Position numbers and translations under genes: made by a program. The notes under the pieces are model-generated. The model made no database searches, was not told where the DNA came from, and worked only from the letters and a program-made list of their open reading frames with translations. From positions 1 through 38,943 of IMG/VR virus record IMGVR_UViG_3300034190_001847: a stretch of 38,943 bases of DNA, one strand, 5' to 3'. Shown in pieces: positions 24,123 through 31,903 of the stretch; within the stretch, counting starts at the first letter, position 1, and each line of letters starts with the position of its first letter. This DNA is from a virus.

Positions 24123-24164
24123 TTAGCACTTACGTCCTTTGCCTTTTTTCTTTCCATATGCCAT
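24123..24164 (-). CDS. 13-residue Lys/Gly peptide ORF
   Basis: ATG at 24164 is preceded by a perfect AGGAGATAAAA, and the frame reads M-A-Y-G-K-K-K-G-K-G-R-K-C then stop. The stop codon abuts the next start. The strong ribosome site and the K-K-x-G-K-x-C composition, which I recall from other marine phage mini-ORFs, favour a real peptide. It could instead be a leader that loads ribosomes for the downstream gene. Confidence 0.45.
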   Translation of the reverse strand: MAYGKKKGKGRKC

Positions 24165-24230
24165 TTTTATCTCCTAAAAAACGCAGGTTGGTAAAACGAA
24201 TCCATTTATTTCCAGAAATGGTCCTAGAAT

Positions 24231-24267
24231 GGCCAAGGAGCACACCCAAATAGGTGCTCCTGTGGCC
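24231..24267 (-). ncRNA. Stem-loop after the reductase gene
   Basis: GGCC plus AGGAGCAC pair with GTGCTCCT plus GGCC, with one mismatched pair between the two helices and a loop of about nine bases. It begins 29 bases after the reductase stop on the minus strand. No T-run follows, so it is more likely an RNA stability or processing element than a terminator. Confidence 0.55.
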
Positions 24268-24295
24268 TAATATGTCTAGAGTGCTAAAGCCGCTC

Positions 24296-26215
24296 CTAGG
24301 CAATCTCACAGCTGCCAGCGCTGCATGCTAGTTCTTGAGTGCCTGTGGTTTCATCACTATCTTCTATCATTTCATCCCAGTTCAATTCGGCTGGCATGAT
24401 TTCGACAGCTGCATCGTATGCATCTTTGTCACATTCGGTGTACGGAGCTTGTTTGTAAGTTCCACCGTCGTAAGGCAAGAAAGAGATACCACTGATTGCA
24501 TCGAAGTTGTTCCACACCCAAGATCCGACCTGAGGCCACTCATCGTCTTTAACAGACACTGTGATGCTTGGCTTATGCTCGCACCAATGCTCCTGATATG
24601 TCTTCCACAACTCTAAATGCTCGATGGCAGTCATATCGTTGCGTGTTACACAATCATCAGGTGCTTTAACAGGGAACGAGAAGACCGTGGTGTTGTCTGG
24701 CTTCATGACGTCTGGTTCGTTAGGGACACCATTGGCGATCAAGAACTGCGTCAACGGATCTTTGTTATCCCCGCGAACTGTACGGATGTAGTACTTGCTA
24801 TGCCGAGCATGGATACCTGATGCACTGTCGACAAGCTGAGATACTGTTCCAGATGGCTTAACACAGGTAATGGCAGCAGACTGCTCAATGCCGAGCATCC
24901 ATGCCATTTCTTTATTTGCTTCGTTAGCTTCTTCTCTAAGTTGATTTAAGAAGCCAGGCAGCGTGTCCTTCTGGTGTTGTGATTTACCGTAAGTGTGTGG
25001 GTTATCCATGATACCTGTTAACGACACACCTAGCAGTCTTTCGGCTTCAGTGTTCTTCTGCCATATCTTACGAAGATACGGAAAGTGTGTGAAGGTAGAC
25101 TGAATGGTCCCGAGGATACTCGCAACTCTCACCTTTTTCTTGAGGGTACTAGGAGTATCATCTGAGCGTACGACAACCTCTGTAAGATTGCAGAACTGGT
25201 ATGGGCGCAAAATGATCTCGCTGCACGGATTGGTTCCGAAGTCGTGATCGGCGTTTCTTTTGCCATACTTTGCTGCTTGCTTCTGTGAAGCTACTCGGTT
25301 GAATATACCTCTTTCACCGCTGTGGGACTCATACAGCGCAACCCATTCGCGCATAAAAGCGCCTACATCTGGTTTCTCTGTATAGCACACACTATTGTTT
25401 GCGAGTGCTCTTTGAGAATTAAGGTTCCACCATTCGCCTGACTTAGCGTGCCTCATGCGATCGTCAGTCAGGTTAGACAGACTAATCATAGCACTTCGGC
25501 GCACACCTCCGACGACAACAACTTCACCAATCTTACACATAAGGTCATGAGCTTCGATTGAGGACAGCTTACGACCTGCAGCCTGCTTAAACATGTTTAC
25601 AGTAAACTTAAACAAATCTTCAAGCGGCGCTGGTCCTGAAGCTCGACCACCAAACTTCTTTAAGCGTGCACCTGCTGGTCTTACTTGGCTTGTGTCCCAC
25701 TTGGGGATCTCTCCGCTGTACAAAAGGGCGATTACCTGTCTAAAGGCTTTTGCCCAACCTTCTTTGCTGTCTCGTACGACAACAGTAATGTCATTGTCGA
25801 AGAGGGTGTTAGGGATCTCTGGAAGAGAGTTAATATACTGTCGTTCTACTGAGAAGCCTACACCTGTGCCGCACATAAGGATGAACATGGCTTCGTCAAA
25901 GGCTTTGATGTCATCAACGACAACATAAGAGCAGTTATAGCCGCAAGTGTTGTCTCTGGCTAATGCTTCACCTGCTGTCATCATAGCGCGCATAGACGGC
26001 ATAACTGATTTAGACAATATTGCTTCTTCTATTTCTTGTCTAAGAGCGGGAGGTAGAACGACATCATGTTTTTCTTTAATGTGGTCTAAAATGAACGACA
26101 TGTATCTGTCGACAGTCTCATGCCAATGTTCACGACGCTGTTTGTCGTCTAAATATCGTGCATAGCGGGACTTATGGATAAAGTCTTGGTAGAGGTATTG
26201 GTTGCTTAAGGTCAT
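24296..26215 (-). CDS. nrdJ: Class II (B12-dependent) ribonucleoside-triphosphate reductase
   Basis: A 639-aa monomeric reductase that makes deoxynucleotides using adenosylcobalamin. Catalytic residues: C331 and E333 in N-P-C-S-E-I, with redox partner C342 in F-C-N-L-T-E. The spacing of 11 matches C408/C419 of the Lactobacillus enzyme. The N-terminal block holds N-T-C-G-Y-N-C-S-Y (C91, C95) and M-C-G-T-G-V-G-F-S-V-E. The C-terminal shuttle pair is C631/C636 in C-S-A-G-S-C-E-I, again with the family spacing of five. It is shorter than the ~740-aa bacterial enzyme, as usual in phages. It supplies dNTPs without oxygen or an R2 subunit. The ribosome site (AAGAG) is weak; the leader holds a 15-bp repeat and a hairpin. 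Phage reductases are common in marine podoviruses. Confidence 0.94.
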   Translation of the reverse strand: MTLSNQYLYQDFIHKSRYARYLDDKQRREHWHETVDRYMSFILDHIKEKHDVVLPPALRQEIEEAILSKSVMPSMRAMMTAGEALARDNTCGYNCSYVVVDDIKAFDEAMFILMCGTGVGFSVERQYINSLPEIPNTLFDNDITVVVRDSKEGWAKAFRQVIALLYSGEIPKWDTSQVRPAGARLKKFGGRASGPAPLEDLFKFTVNMFKQAAGRKLSSIEAHDLMCKIGEVVVVGGVRRSAMISLSNLTDDRMRHAKSGEWWNLNSQRALANNSVCYTEKPDVGAFMREWVALYESHSGERGIFNRVASQKQAAKYGKRNADHDFGTNPCSEIILRPYQFCNLTEVVVRSDDTPSTLKKKVRVASILGTIQSTFTHFPYLRKIWQKNTEAERLLGVSLTGIMDNPHTYGKSQHQKDTLPGFLNQLREEANEANKEMAWMLGIEQSAAITCVKPSGTVSQLVDSASGIHARHSKYYIRTVRGDNKDPLTQFLIANGVPNEPDVMKPDNTTVFSFPVKAPDDCVTRNDMTAIEHLELWKTYQEHWCEHKPSITVSVKDDEWPQVGSWVWNNFDAISGISFLPYDGGTYKQAPYTECDKDAYDAAVEIMPAELNWDEMIEDSDETTGTQELACSAGSCEIA

Positions 26216-26278
26216 ATAGGTCTCTTATTAGGTTCTATTAGGATGTTCTTCTAGTTGTAGTAATAGAAAGCCTTTAGA

Positions 26279-26300
26279 GACCTTAAGACTCTTATAGGTC
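26279..26300 (-). promoter_or_regulatory. Leader hairpin upstream of nrdJ
   Basis: On the minus strand GACCT/AGGTC plus TAAG/CTTA form a nine-pair helix with one bulged A and a three-base loop, in the reductase 5' leader. It may shape translation or be part of a promoter region. There is no riboswitch-like core here that I can recognise, including no obvious cobalamin box. Confidence 0.4.
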
Positions 26301-26306
26301 TTCTAA

Positions 26307-26321
26307 AGTGCGGCTTCTTAA
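26307..26321 (-). repeat. 15-bp repeat shared by nrdJ and RNA polymerase leaders, copy 1
   Basis: TTAAGAAGCCGCACT on the minus strand, identical to 36564-36550. This copy lies 92 bases before the reductase start, immediately downstream of the terminator of the predicted small RNA. Confidence 0.65.
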
Positions 26322-26422
26322 CGAAAAAAAAGTCCCCCAGCCTTTCGACTGAGGGACCCTGTGGTGCAGCTTGCGCCGCACCTGGACAACTACACGGAGT
26401 GTAGTATTCTTATATATCCATC
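26322..26422 (-). ncRNA. Predicted structured small RNA, about 100 nt
   Basis: A promoter-like element (26445-26417) predicts a start at 26422; a strong terminator ends the transcript near 26322. Between them are three hairpins. The first is 26405-26389, seven perfect pairs with a three-base loop. The second is 26382-26363, eight pairs with a GCAA tetraloop. The third is the terminator, 11 pairs with a GAAA tetraloop. In the second and third hairpins the non-Watson-Crick pairs are G-U on the minus strand and would be A-C on the plus strand, so the minus-strand RNA is the folded one. There is no open frame with a ribosome site. It may regulate host or phage RNA, or be a processed leader of nrdJ. 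Confidence 0.6.
26324..26357 (-). terminator. Rho-independent terminator upstream of nrdJ
   Basis: On the minus strand 26357-26349 pairs with 26340-26332, and two more pairs close a GAAA tetraloop. Eight T follow. It ends the DUF3310/exonuclease transcript and the predicted small RNA before the reductase gene. Confidence 0.9.
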
Positions 26423-26445
26423 ATAGGGGTGTTAAATTTGCGTCT
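26417..26445 (-). promoter_or_regulatory. Minus-strand copy of the phage promoter
   Basis: AGACGCAAATTT, then TATG at exactly the same distance (ACGC-N14-TATG) as in the five plus-strand promoters; the start would be G26422. The bases after TATG differ (ATGG instead of GACA), so strength is uncertain. It overlaps the stop of the DUF3310 gene and feeds the small RNA region. Confidence 0.55.
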
Positions 26446-26777
26446 CAAACTTCAGACTCAAGTAGTTCGATGAGCATTTTGCAGTATTGCTTGGCTTTGC
26501 GTATGTCTTCTGCGCCATTTTTGTGCTTGTATCGTGAAGCGTATTTGATGATGTTGCCTGCGTAATAGTCTTGGGCAATGCCTAGTGACTCCATGAATTC
26601 TGCTGGTTCAATGCCACCAATGTTGTAGTGGCTAGGGCGGCTGATGTTGTCAGTGCGCTCTTCTTTGAAGCGGTCTGACAGCCATGAGTCAGTTCTTTGG
26701 TACATAGCATCTGACTGATAAAGAGCTTGTTCAGCGCGCTGTTGGTCTTCTAGGCTAAGATTGTCTGAGGCTGCCAT
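26445..26777 (-). CDS. DUF3310-family protein
   Basis: A 110-aa protein. Its C-terminal half has the family signature R-P-S-H-Y, then E-F-M-E-S-L-G...Y-Y-A-G-N-I-I-K-Y-A-S-R-Y-K-H-K-N...D-I-R-K-A-K-Q-Y. DUF3310 proteins are widespread in phages, often near nucleotide metabolism genes, and are sometimes annotated as nucleotide kinases without clear proof. Here it follows the exonuclease with a 28-base overlap. The first ~45 residues are acidic and Gln-rich and may be a flexible extension. Confidence 0.8.
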   Translation of the reverse strand: MAASDNLSLEDQQRAEQALYQSDAMYQRTDSWLSDRFKEERTDNISRPSHYNIGGIEPAEFMESLGIAQDYYAGNIIKYASRYKHKNGAEDIRKAKQYCKMLIELLESEV

Positions 26778-27499
26778 AGTATTACTCTCTCCTTTTTGGC
26801 GTCCCAGTCTGAGGCATGAAGTATGCGCGCTACTCTTGCTTGGGCAAGCGCATCATCTTCTGTTAAGCCTGCAGCTAGGTATGTGTTTAGTACCTGATCC
26901 CATGTGCATGTTTCAGGAGTGCTAAGTAGTGTTTCTGCTTTTTTGGCACCGACACCTGGACAGCCTTTGTAGCCATCGGCGACGTCACCAGTTAAAGTCT
27001 GCGTAAGAAAGTATTTGAAGGCTTCTTGCTCGCTTATTTCGCGCAACTCACCAAGGCGATATGTTCGACCTGGTATGGTGTATAAGTCCTTGTCGTCTGA
27101 AACGATAATGGGGTTTTTATATTTGCCGTTAGTGGCAAGAATACCTAGTACATCATCTGCTTCTAATTGGTCGTGGATCTTAGTTTGGTAAAGCTCGCTA
27201 ATGTGCTCTTTAAGCCTTTTGTAGGCCAAAGGTTTGCGAGTGTTTTTCCGGTTGCTTTTGTAGGTCGGGAGTACCGTTTTTCTGAAGTTGTCAGAGCCAC
27301 TGAAAGTGAATATGCAATCATCAGCATTTAGTTCCTCCACTATGTTTTTCATGTAGTCGTTAAAGGTGTCTAGACAGTCACTAAATCGTGAGTGAAGTGT
27401 ATGGACGTCGTTGTCCCATTGGACTTCTGTTTCGTGGCCTATTGTGATTTGAAAGACCACCATGTCTCCGTCAAACAGCAAGGTGTTAGTCTTCTTCAT
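26750..27499 (-). CDS. 5'-3' exonuclease (FEN/T7 gp6-like)
   Basis: A 249-aa nuclease of the PolA/FEN family. Metal-binding acidic residues: D10 and D12 in L-F-D-G-D; E113, D115 and D116 in L-E-A-D-D-V-L; D135, D136 and D138 in V-S-D-D-K-D-L; D172 and D175 after L-T-G-D. A helix-hairpin-helix K-G-C-P-G-V-G-A-K-K-A-E lies at about 178-189. In T7 the equivalent gp6 removes primers and degrades host DNA. The ATG at 27499 follows GAGGTGCTT; five upstream codons are excluded. It overlaps the preceding gene by 14 bases. Confidence 0.9.
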   Translation of the reverse strand: MKKTNTLLFDGDMVVFQITIGHETEVQWDNDVHTLHSRFSDCLDTFNDYMKNIVEELNADDCIFTFSGSDNFRKTVLPTYKSNRKNTRKPLAYKRLKEHISELYQTKIHDQLEADDVLGILATNGKYKNPIIVSDDKDLYTIPGRTYRLGELREISEQEAFKYFLTQTLTGDVADGYKGCPGVGAKKAETLLSTPETCTWDQVLNTYLAAGLTEDDALAQARVARILHASDWDAKKERVILWQPQTILA

Positions 27500-27824
27500 A
27501 AGCACCTCGCACAACGTCCTCTAAAAATACCAAGCCATCGCTTGTGATTTTCCAAAGGTTTGACCATTGGTCGTTTTGGACATGTGTGCTGATCAAGTTG
27601 CAGCAAGCAAGCATAGCAACGGAATCAGCGTGTTTGCGGGCAAAATTGCTTCTTGTTGTAAAGCCCTCAAAGTGAGATTTTGCGAGCACTTCAAACGCTG
27701 ACGCATCAGCCTCAGTGGGTTGTTGCCCAATTGCTTCCGATACTGAACTCGGCGTCAATTCTACATCTAAAGTTGAAGCTTCTGCCTGCCTCTTCTGCGC
27801 TTCCTCGAATGATATTACCGACAT
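27486..27824 (-). CDS. Small acidic protein overlapping the DNA polymerase end
   Basis: A 112-aa protein beginning M-S-V-I-S-F-E-E-A-Q-K-R. Its first 113 bases lie inside the end of the DNA polymerase gene in another frame. An AAGGAA site lies about ten bases upstream. Residues ~45-110 are helical (K-S-H-F-E-G-F-T-T-R-S-N-F-A-R-K-H-A-D...L-W-K-I-T-S-D-G-L), and a small winged-helix-like fold is possible. Similar small genes follow the polymerase in other marine T7-like phages. Function unknown. Confidence 0.6.
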   Translation of the reverse strand: MSVISFEEAQKRQAEASTLDVELTPSSVSEAIGQQPTEADASAFEVLAKSHFEGFTTRSNFARKHADSVAMLACCNLISTHVQNDQWSNLWKITSDGLVFLEDVVRGAYEED

Positions 27825-29424
27825 CTTCGGCTATTTCCTTCCTACAGGCGACCTGCACTTCATCGTGCACCCACGCGCAGAATACGTAGTCTTTATCCCA
27901 CCCGTGTTCGAAGCCTGATTGTTGTAAATTTTGTCGTGCTAAAACCAGCCAACGTTTTGCAATTAATGCGCCTGCACTCTGCAATAGTAAGTTGACTGCG
28001 CTGTGACTGCTGCGAGCGTGCAGCTTACGTTTATCTAATCCAAACAGATACTTACGAGTTTCCACTGCTGTTTCGACAGCACTGCGCAACTGCTTAATAG
28101 CAGGAATGGCAGCAAAGAATTTCTCGCGTATTTGTCGTCCTTCATTACGACCTTTGCCAATTACTTCACCTAGCTTCTGGTCACCAGCACCATAGATCAA
28201 ACTATAGATAAAACGCTTTGCTGCATCGCGGTCAGGAAGACCTGCAGCCTTTTGGTTCTTCGTGTGGATGTCGCCATTCAGCACTTCGGCAGAGTAGTCT
28301 CCAGCGTCCCAAGTGTGCATAAAATGTGCGAGGCATCTGAGTTCGAGACCTGACAAGTCGCAACCGACCAAGGACCACCCAGAGGGCACTGTAAAGAGTG
28401 AACGTATCTCATGGCCGTAAGGCAGCCGCATGCTTGGCACCTGTGCAATGTTGGGGGCAAAGTGTGTTGCTCTTCCTGAGACTGCTCCATTGGGAATATA
28501 TCTCCCGCGTATGTGGTTTGTTGAGTTAACAAGTTTGAGATAACCTTGGTTGCCTTCGGCAAGCATTGCTATCCGCTTTTCTAACATGAAGTATTCGGCT
28601 AAGAGTTTTGCTTCTGGGTAGTCAAGTTCGCCGAGGATTGTTTCATCGATCTTGGCTTGTCCAGCTGGTGTGAATTCTTTTGGTTTCCATCCATACTTAC
28701 TGGCGAGACGATCCCCGATTTGTAATCTGCTACCTGGGTTGAACGGCACCAGCTTTGTCTTCGTCTTGAGGCTAATGACAGTGGGTTCAAATGTTTCCTC
28801 CATTTGCTTCTTGATCGCGTTGCGCTTAGCCGATAACTCTGCATACAGCTGAGCTGCAGCATTTGTGTCAAAAACAAAACCTGTTTGCTCCATGTCAGCA
28901 CAGACTTGCGCTATTTCATGTTCTAGTTTTACTGCGTCTTCAGACGGCTCTTGTTCCATACAATGCTCATATAGCTTTGCTGTCACTCGGACGTCTTGAA
29001 GCATGTAGTCCATCATTTCTTGACTGAACTCTTCAAAGCCTTTGTCGTAATCATCTTTATATGTGCCTAGTCTAAAGCCCCACGCTTTTAAGCTGTGGCT
29101 GCCAAATAGTTTTGGGCTCATACCTTTTGATCTAGCGACAAAGTCCTTGTCTTTGATGTTCGGGAAAAGAAGTCGTGATAGAACTAAAGTGTCGATCACT
29201 TTGTCTGGTTTAAAATTTGGGTACAGTTTTTGTATTGCTAGTATGTCGAAACCAATTACGTTATGGCCACCAATTACCCCAGAAGATAAAGCGTTTATGG
29301 CTTCGTCTATCTGATCTGGGTAAAATTTGTGCAGCTTTTTAGTTTCTGTGTCCCAATAAGCCAAACAATGGATCTTTGTCATTTCGTCTAACAAGCCGTC
29401 AGACTCAAGGTCAAAGATTTTCAT
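27712..29424 (-). CDS. DNA polymerase (family A, T7 gp5-like)
   Basis: A 570-aa replicative polymerase. The 3'-5' exonuclease is present: D5 and E7 in F-D-L-E-S-D-G-L, D60 in H-N-V-I-G-F-D-I, and Y140/D144 in Y-M-L-Q-D-V-R-V-T. Polymerase motif A is V-G-C-D-L-S-G-L-E-L (D356). Motif B is R399-K403-Y407-Y411 in R-D-A-A-K-R-F-I-Y-S-L-I-Y-G. Motif C is W-V-H-D-E-V (D521, E522). It ends N-W-A-T-T-H, like the T7 terminus. It is shorter than the 704 residues of T7, and no thioredoxin-binding insertion is obvious. The residue equivalent to E. coli Pol I F762 is Tyr407. ATG follows AAGGAGAAAC. Confidence 0.95.
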   Translation of the reverse strand: MKIFDLESDGLLDEMTKIHCLAYWDTETKKLHKFYPDQIDEAINALSSGVIGGHNVIGFDILAIQKLYPNFKPDKVIDTLVLSRLLFPNIKDKDFVARSKGMSPKLFGSHSLKAWGFRLGTYKDDYDKGFEEFSQEMMDYMLQDVRVTAKLYEHCMEQEPSEDAVKLEHEIAQVCADMEQTGFVFDTNAAAQLYAELSAKRNAIKKQMEETFEPTVISLKTKTKLVPFNPGSRLQIGDRLASKYGWKPKEFTPAGQAKIDETILGELDYPEAKLLAEYFMLEKRIAMLAEGNQGYLKLVNSTNHIRGRYIPNGAVSGRATHFAPNIAQVPSMRLPYGHEIRSLFTVPSGWSLVGCDLSGLELRCLAHFMHTWDAGDYSAEVLNGDIHTKNQKAAGLPDRDAAKRFIYSLIYGAGDQKLGEVIGKGRNEGRQIREKFFAAIPAIKQLRSAVETAVETRKYLFGLDKRKLHARSSHSAVNLLLQSAGALIAKRWLVLARQNLQQSGFEHGWDKDYVFCAWVHDEVQVACRKEIAEDVGNIIRGSAEEAGRSFNFRCRIDAEFSIGSNWATTH

Positions 29425-29432
29425 GTTTCTCC

Positions 29433-31052
29433 TTAAAACGGCATCTCATCGTCAAAGTTATGCTCTTTGAGTCTGCCTGTTTCATTTTGGTAAGTTAAAA
29501 GGCACGCTTTGCCTGTTTCGCCTGTGAACCTGTTTTTCACGACGCGAACAGTGGTTTTATTTTGCTCGTCACCTTGTTGATCGCGCTCAAGGCCAATAAC
29601 AATATCGGATAGCTGACCGATGCTATGGCTGCCACGCAAAGAATTTAGTGAAACTTGCAGACCGTCTTCAAAGCCTTTGTTGCCTTCAGGTCGTCTTAGA
29701 TGAGACACAAGCAACATGCCTATGCCTGTCTCTTCGACTAGAGTGCGGAGTCTTGTCATGCATACATCTATGGCTTTCCGTTCATCCGCAATATCAAGAC
29801 CACTAATAAGAATAGATATATGGTCAAGAATAACCCAAGAACACTCGAGTCCTTTGGCCAAGTAACGTATTTTAGCAATGATATTGTCGACAGCCACGCT
29901 GCCAAAACTATCGTAAAGATAAGTGCTACCGCTGCCGAATAGCTCATTAAACGCACTGCGGAGCTCACCTTTTTCCACATTGTTTGCGTCGATGTGGAGC
30001 AGCTTGTTAAGCTCGATACCAATAAGACCGAGCGCAGTCCTTTTGACTGACTCTTCGAGGGCGATGTATCCAACGCGTTCTCCTTGTTTTATGAGATGAT
30101 GAGCGCATTCACGGACAAAAGCAGATTTGCCGATACCCGACCCTGCTGTTACCGTGATTAACTCGCCTTTGCGCATGCCTCTTGTTTTGTCGTTGAGACC
30201 GGCAAAGGGATAGTCAATGGCAGATGCTGCCTCCTGCCTGCTCACCACATCCCATAAGTCTTTGGCAGCAATAATACCGTCAGGTCTGTATTGCGGGGCG
30301 TTCCAAACTGCTTGGACAAGCTCTTTAACACGACCTGCAAGTAACATTTCATTTGCGTCTTTTAGTGGCAATTGAGCCACAAATGCTTTGCCTGGCTCGA
30401 GGATCTCGGCGCAAGCAGAAGCTGCTTCTTGACCTGGTTTGTCAGCATCAAAGCAAAAGACAACTTCAGTAAAATTTTGAAGCCACTCTAGCTCTCTTCT
30501 GACAGCCTTAGGCGCACTTTGAGCACCTTGGGGTACAGATACCACAGGCCACTTGTTACCAAGCGCCTGGGATAAAGATAGGGCGTCTATTTCACCCTCA
30601 ACAATAAACAGTCTCTTGCCTTTGCTTTGCAGCCACTGGCCAAAGAAAGGAAGGTTAGAGCCATCACCGATGACCCTAAACTCCTTGTCTTTTGTTCTTG
30701 TTTTAAGAGCAACTAGTTTGCCGTTGCGATAATATGGAGCGATTTGTCGTGAACTATCCACTCGATACCCGAAGTGTCTTGCTGTATCAGCTGAGATACC
30801 TCGGGCTTTGAGTGCTTGTGTTTGTGCTTGCGAGTATACAATGTCTGCTTCCGATGTACTTTTGGTCGGTACTTCGGTGAACGGACTTGTTTCGCTAGAT
30901 GGTTCCTGACTTTCATCGACTTCTCCATATGTTTCGCATGAGAAACAGTATGTATGTCCGTCTGTGTAAAGTGAGTTGGCGTCGCTGCTGCCGCAGTTAT
31001 CGCACGGAAGATGCGCTAAAAATGTCGCTGAGGAATCCTGTGTTTCCGTCAT
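29433..31052 (-). CDS. DNA primase-helicase (T7 gp4-like)
   Basis: A 539-aa bifunctional protein. An N-terminal zinc finger has C17, C20, C36 and C39. The TOPRIM primase core has E152/E154 in V-E-G-E-I-D-A-L and D202/D204 in C-F-D-A-D-K-P-G. The DnaB-type helicase has Walker A A-G-S-G-I-G-K-S at 303-310 and Walker B W-V-I-L-D-H (D411). The acidic tail ends D-D-E-M-P-F, comparable to the T7 gp4 tail that contacts the polymerase. It unwinds DNA and makes primers at the fork. The first 56 bases overlap the MazG-like gene. ATG follows GGAGCCAACAC. Confidence 0.95.
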   Translation of the reverse strand: MTETQDSSATFLAHLPCDNCGSSDANSLYTDGHTYCFSCETYGEVDESQEPSSETSPFTEVPTKSTSEADIVYSQAQTQALKARGISADTARHFGYRVDSSRQIAPYYRNGKLVALKTRTKDKEFRVIGDGSNLPFFGQWLQSKGKRLFIVEGEIDALSLSQALGNKWPVVSVPQGAQSAPKAVRRELEWLQNFTEVVFCFDADKPGQEAASACAEILEPGKAFVAQLPLKDANEMLLAGRVKELVQAVWNAPQYRPDGIIAAKDLWDVVSRQEAASAIDYPFAGLNDKTRGMRKGELITVTAGSGIGKSAFVRECAHHLIKQGERVGYIALEESVKRTALGLIGIELNKLLHIDANNVEKGELRSAFNELFGSGSTYLYDSFGSVAVDNIIAKIRYLAKGLECSWVILDHISILISGLDIADERKAIDVCMTRLRTLVEETGIGMLLVSHLRRPEGNKGFEDGLQVSLNSLRGSHSIGQLSDIVIGLERDQQGDEQNKTTVRVVKNRFTGETGKACLLTYQNETGRLKEHNFDDEMPF

Positions 31053-31398
31053 GTGTTGGCTCCGTCCATCCTTCAGGTTTGATTAAATCCCAGCCGCCAC
31101 TTTGTTCGCGACCAGGTTTGACACCTCGCTCTTTTGCCATGTTGGCTAAGTGCACTTCGTCCCACGCTTCTTGGATGTCGACACCTAGCAAAGCTAATGT
31201 GCCGAGAGCAAAAACCGTTAGATCAATTAGAGAATCGACAATGCCCTCATGGTCGTTAGCAGCCACTGCTGCTCCAAACTCAGAAAGCTCTTCTTCCATT
31301 TGTTCACCACGGAAATAAAGTTTTCCGAGTGTAAGTGGTTCGTGATTAAAACCGTATTTGGCCTGCAAGGCGTAAACGTCAGCTACGATGCTAGACAT
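30997..31398 (-). CDS. MazG-like all-alpha NTP pyrophosphohydrolase
   Basis: A 133-aa protein starting M-S-S-I-V-A-D-V-Y at 31398, after AAGGAGAGAGC (12 upstream codons excluded). The helical metal-binding signature is G-E-Q-M-E-E-E-L-S-E-F (E32, E35, E36), then D-S-L-I-D-L (D55, D59). The C-terminal K-P-G-R-E-Q-S-G-G-W-D-L-I-K-P-E-G-W is typical of phage members. These enzymes hydrolyse NTPs or dNTPs to monophosphates; T4 gp56 dCTPase belongs to the same superfamily. The gene is locked between the kinase (8-base overlap) and primase (56-base overlap), so it belongs to the DNA-precursor operon. Confidence 0.85.
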   Translation of the reverse strand: MSSIVADVYALQAKYGFNHEPLTLGKLYFRGEQMEEELSEFGAAVAANDHEGIVDSLIDLTVFALGTLALLGVDIQEAWDEVHLANMAKERGVKPGREQSGGWDLIKPEGWTEPTHDGNTGFLSDIFSASSVR

Positions 31399-31903
31399 GC
31401 TCTCTCCTTTTAGGTTTAGCGAAAGCCTCGACAAATAAATCTATGTCGTGCTTTTCGTAATCAAACAGTATGTAAGTGCCGTGTCTGCCTTCACTTGCTA
31501 GCTTGTCAAACGTGGTCAGCACAGGTGCAATGTTTTTGAACATCTCAGGACGTTCTGATTTCATGCGGTTGTGCGTGCCAATTGCTGAGTCAGTGCGGCA
31601 TAGTATGAAAGTTGGATTGTAGGCTTTGATGGCTTCTTGGCTTAAAGCAGCAGTGTCGTAACTTGGACCATCTCGGTAAGTTGTGCCGTATGCTGCTTCA
31701 CTCAAAGCCCATCTATCAATGACGCAAGGAACATTTGCCATTTCTTCTAGCTTGCCTGCACTATGCAAAAGCAAGCGATGGTAGGCTTTTATGTTCCAGC
31801 TATCGTGATAACTGCAGTGGATATATTGAGCGTTTTGAAACTCACATATCTTTTTTGCTAATGTTGTTTTTCCTGTGCAATCTGCACCTTCAATTATTAT
31901 CAT
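31391..31903 (-). CDS. Deoxynucleoside monophosphate kinase-like protein
   Basis: A 170-aa P-loop kinase. M-I-I-I-E-G-A-D-C-T-G-K-T-T gives the P-loop at residues 6-14, and C-V-I-D-R-W-A-L-S-E follows near residue 62, the D-R-W/S motif of thymidylate kinase-like enzymes. L-C-R-T-D comes further on. The start ATG at 31903 forms an ATGA overlap with the ThyA-family gene. A TTG two codons upstream sits on the ribosome site and is rejected. It should phosphorylate a dNMP made by its coupled neighbour. The base it prefers cannot be read from the sequence. Confidence 0.82.
   Translation of the reverse strand: MIIIEGADCTGKTTLAKKICEFQNAQYIHCSYHDSWNIKAYHRLLLHSAGKLEEMANVPCVIDRWALSEAAYGTTYRDGPSYDTAALSQEAIKAYNPTFILCRTDSAIGTHNRMKSERPEMFKNIAPVLTTFDKLASEGRHGTYILFDYEKHDIDLFVEAFAKPKRREHV

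Noticed and set aside
26389-26405. N4-type virion polymerase hairpin promoter (7-bp stem, 3-base loop)
   Set aside because: The shape matches N4 vRNAP promoters, but it occurs once, has no shared sequence with other sites, and is explained by the small RNA structure. Worth testing only if the virion polymerase is confirmed.
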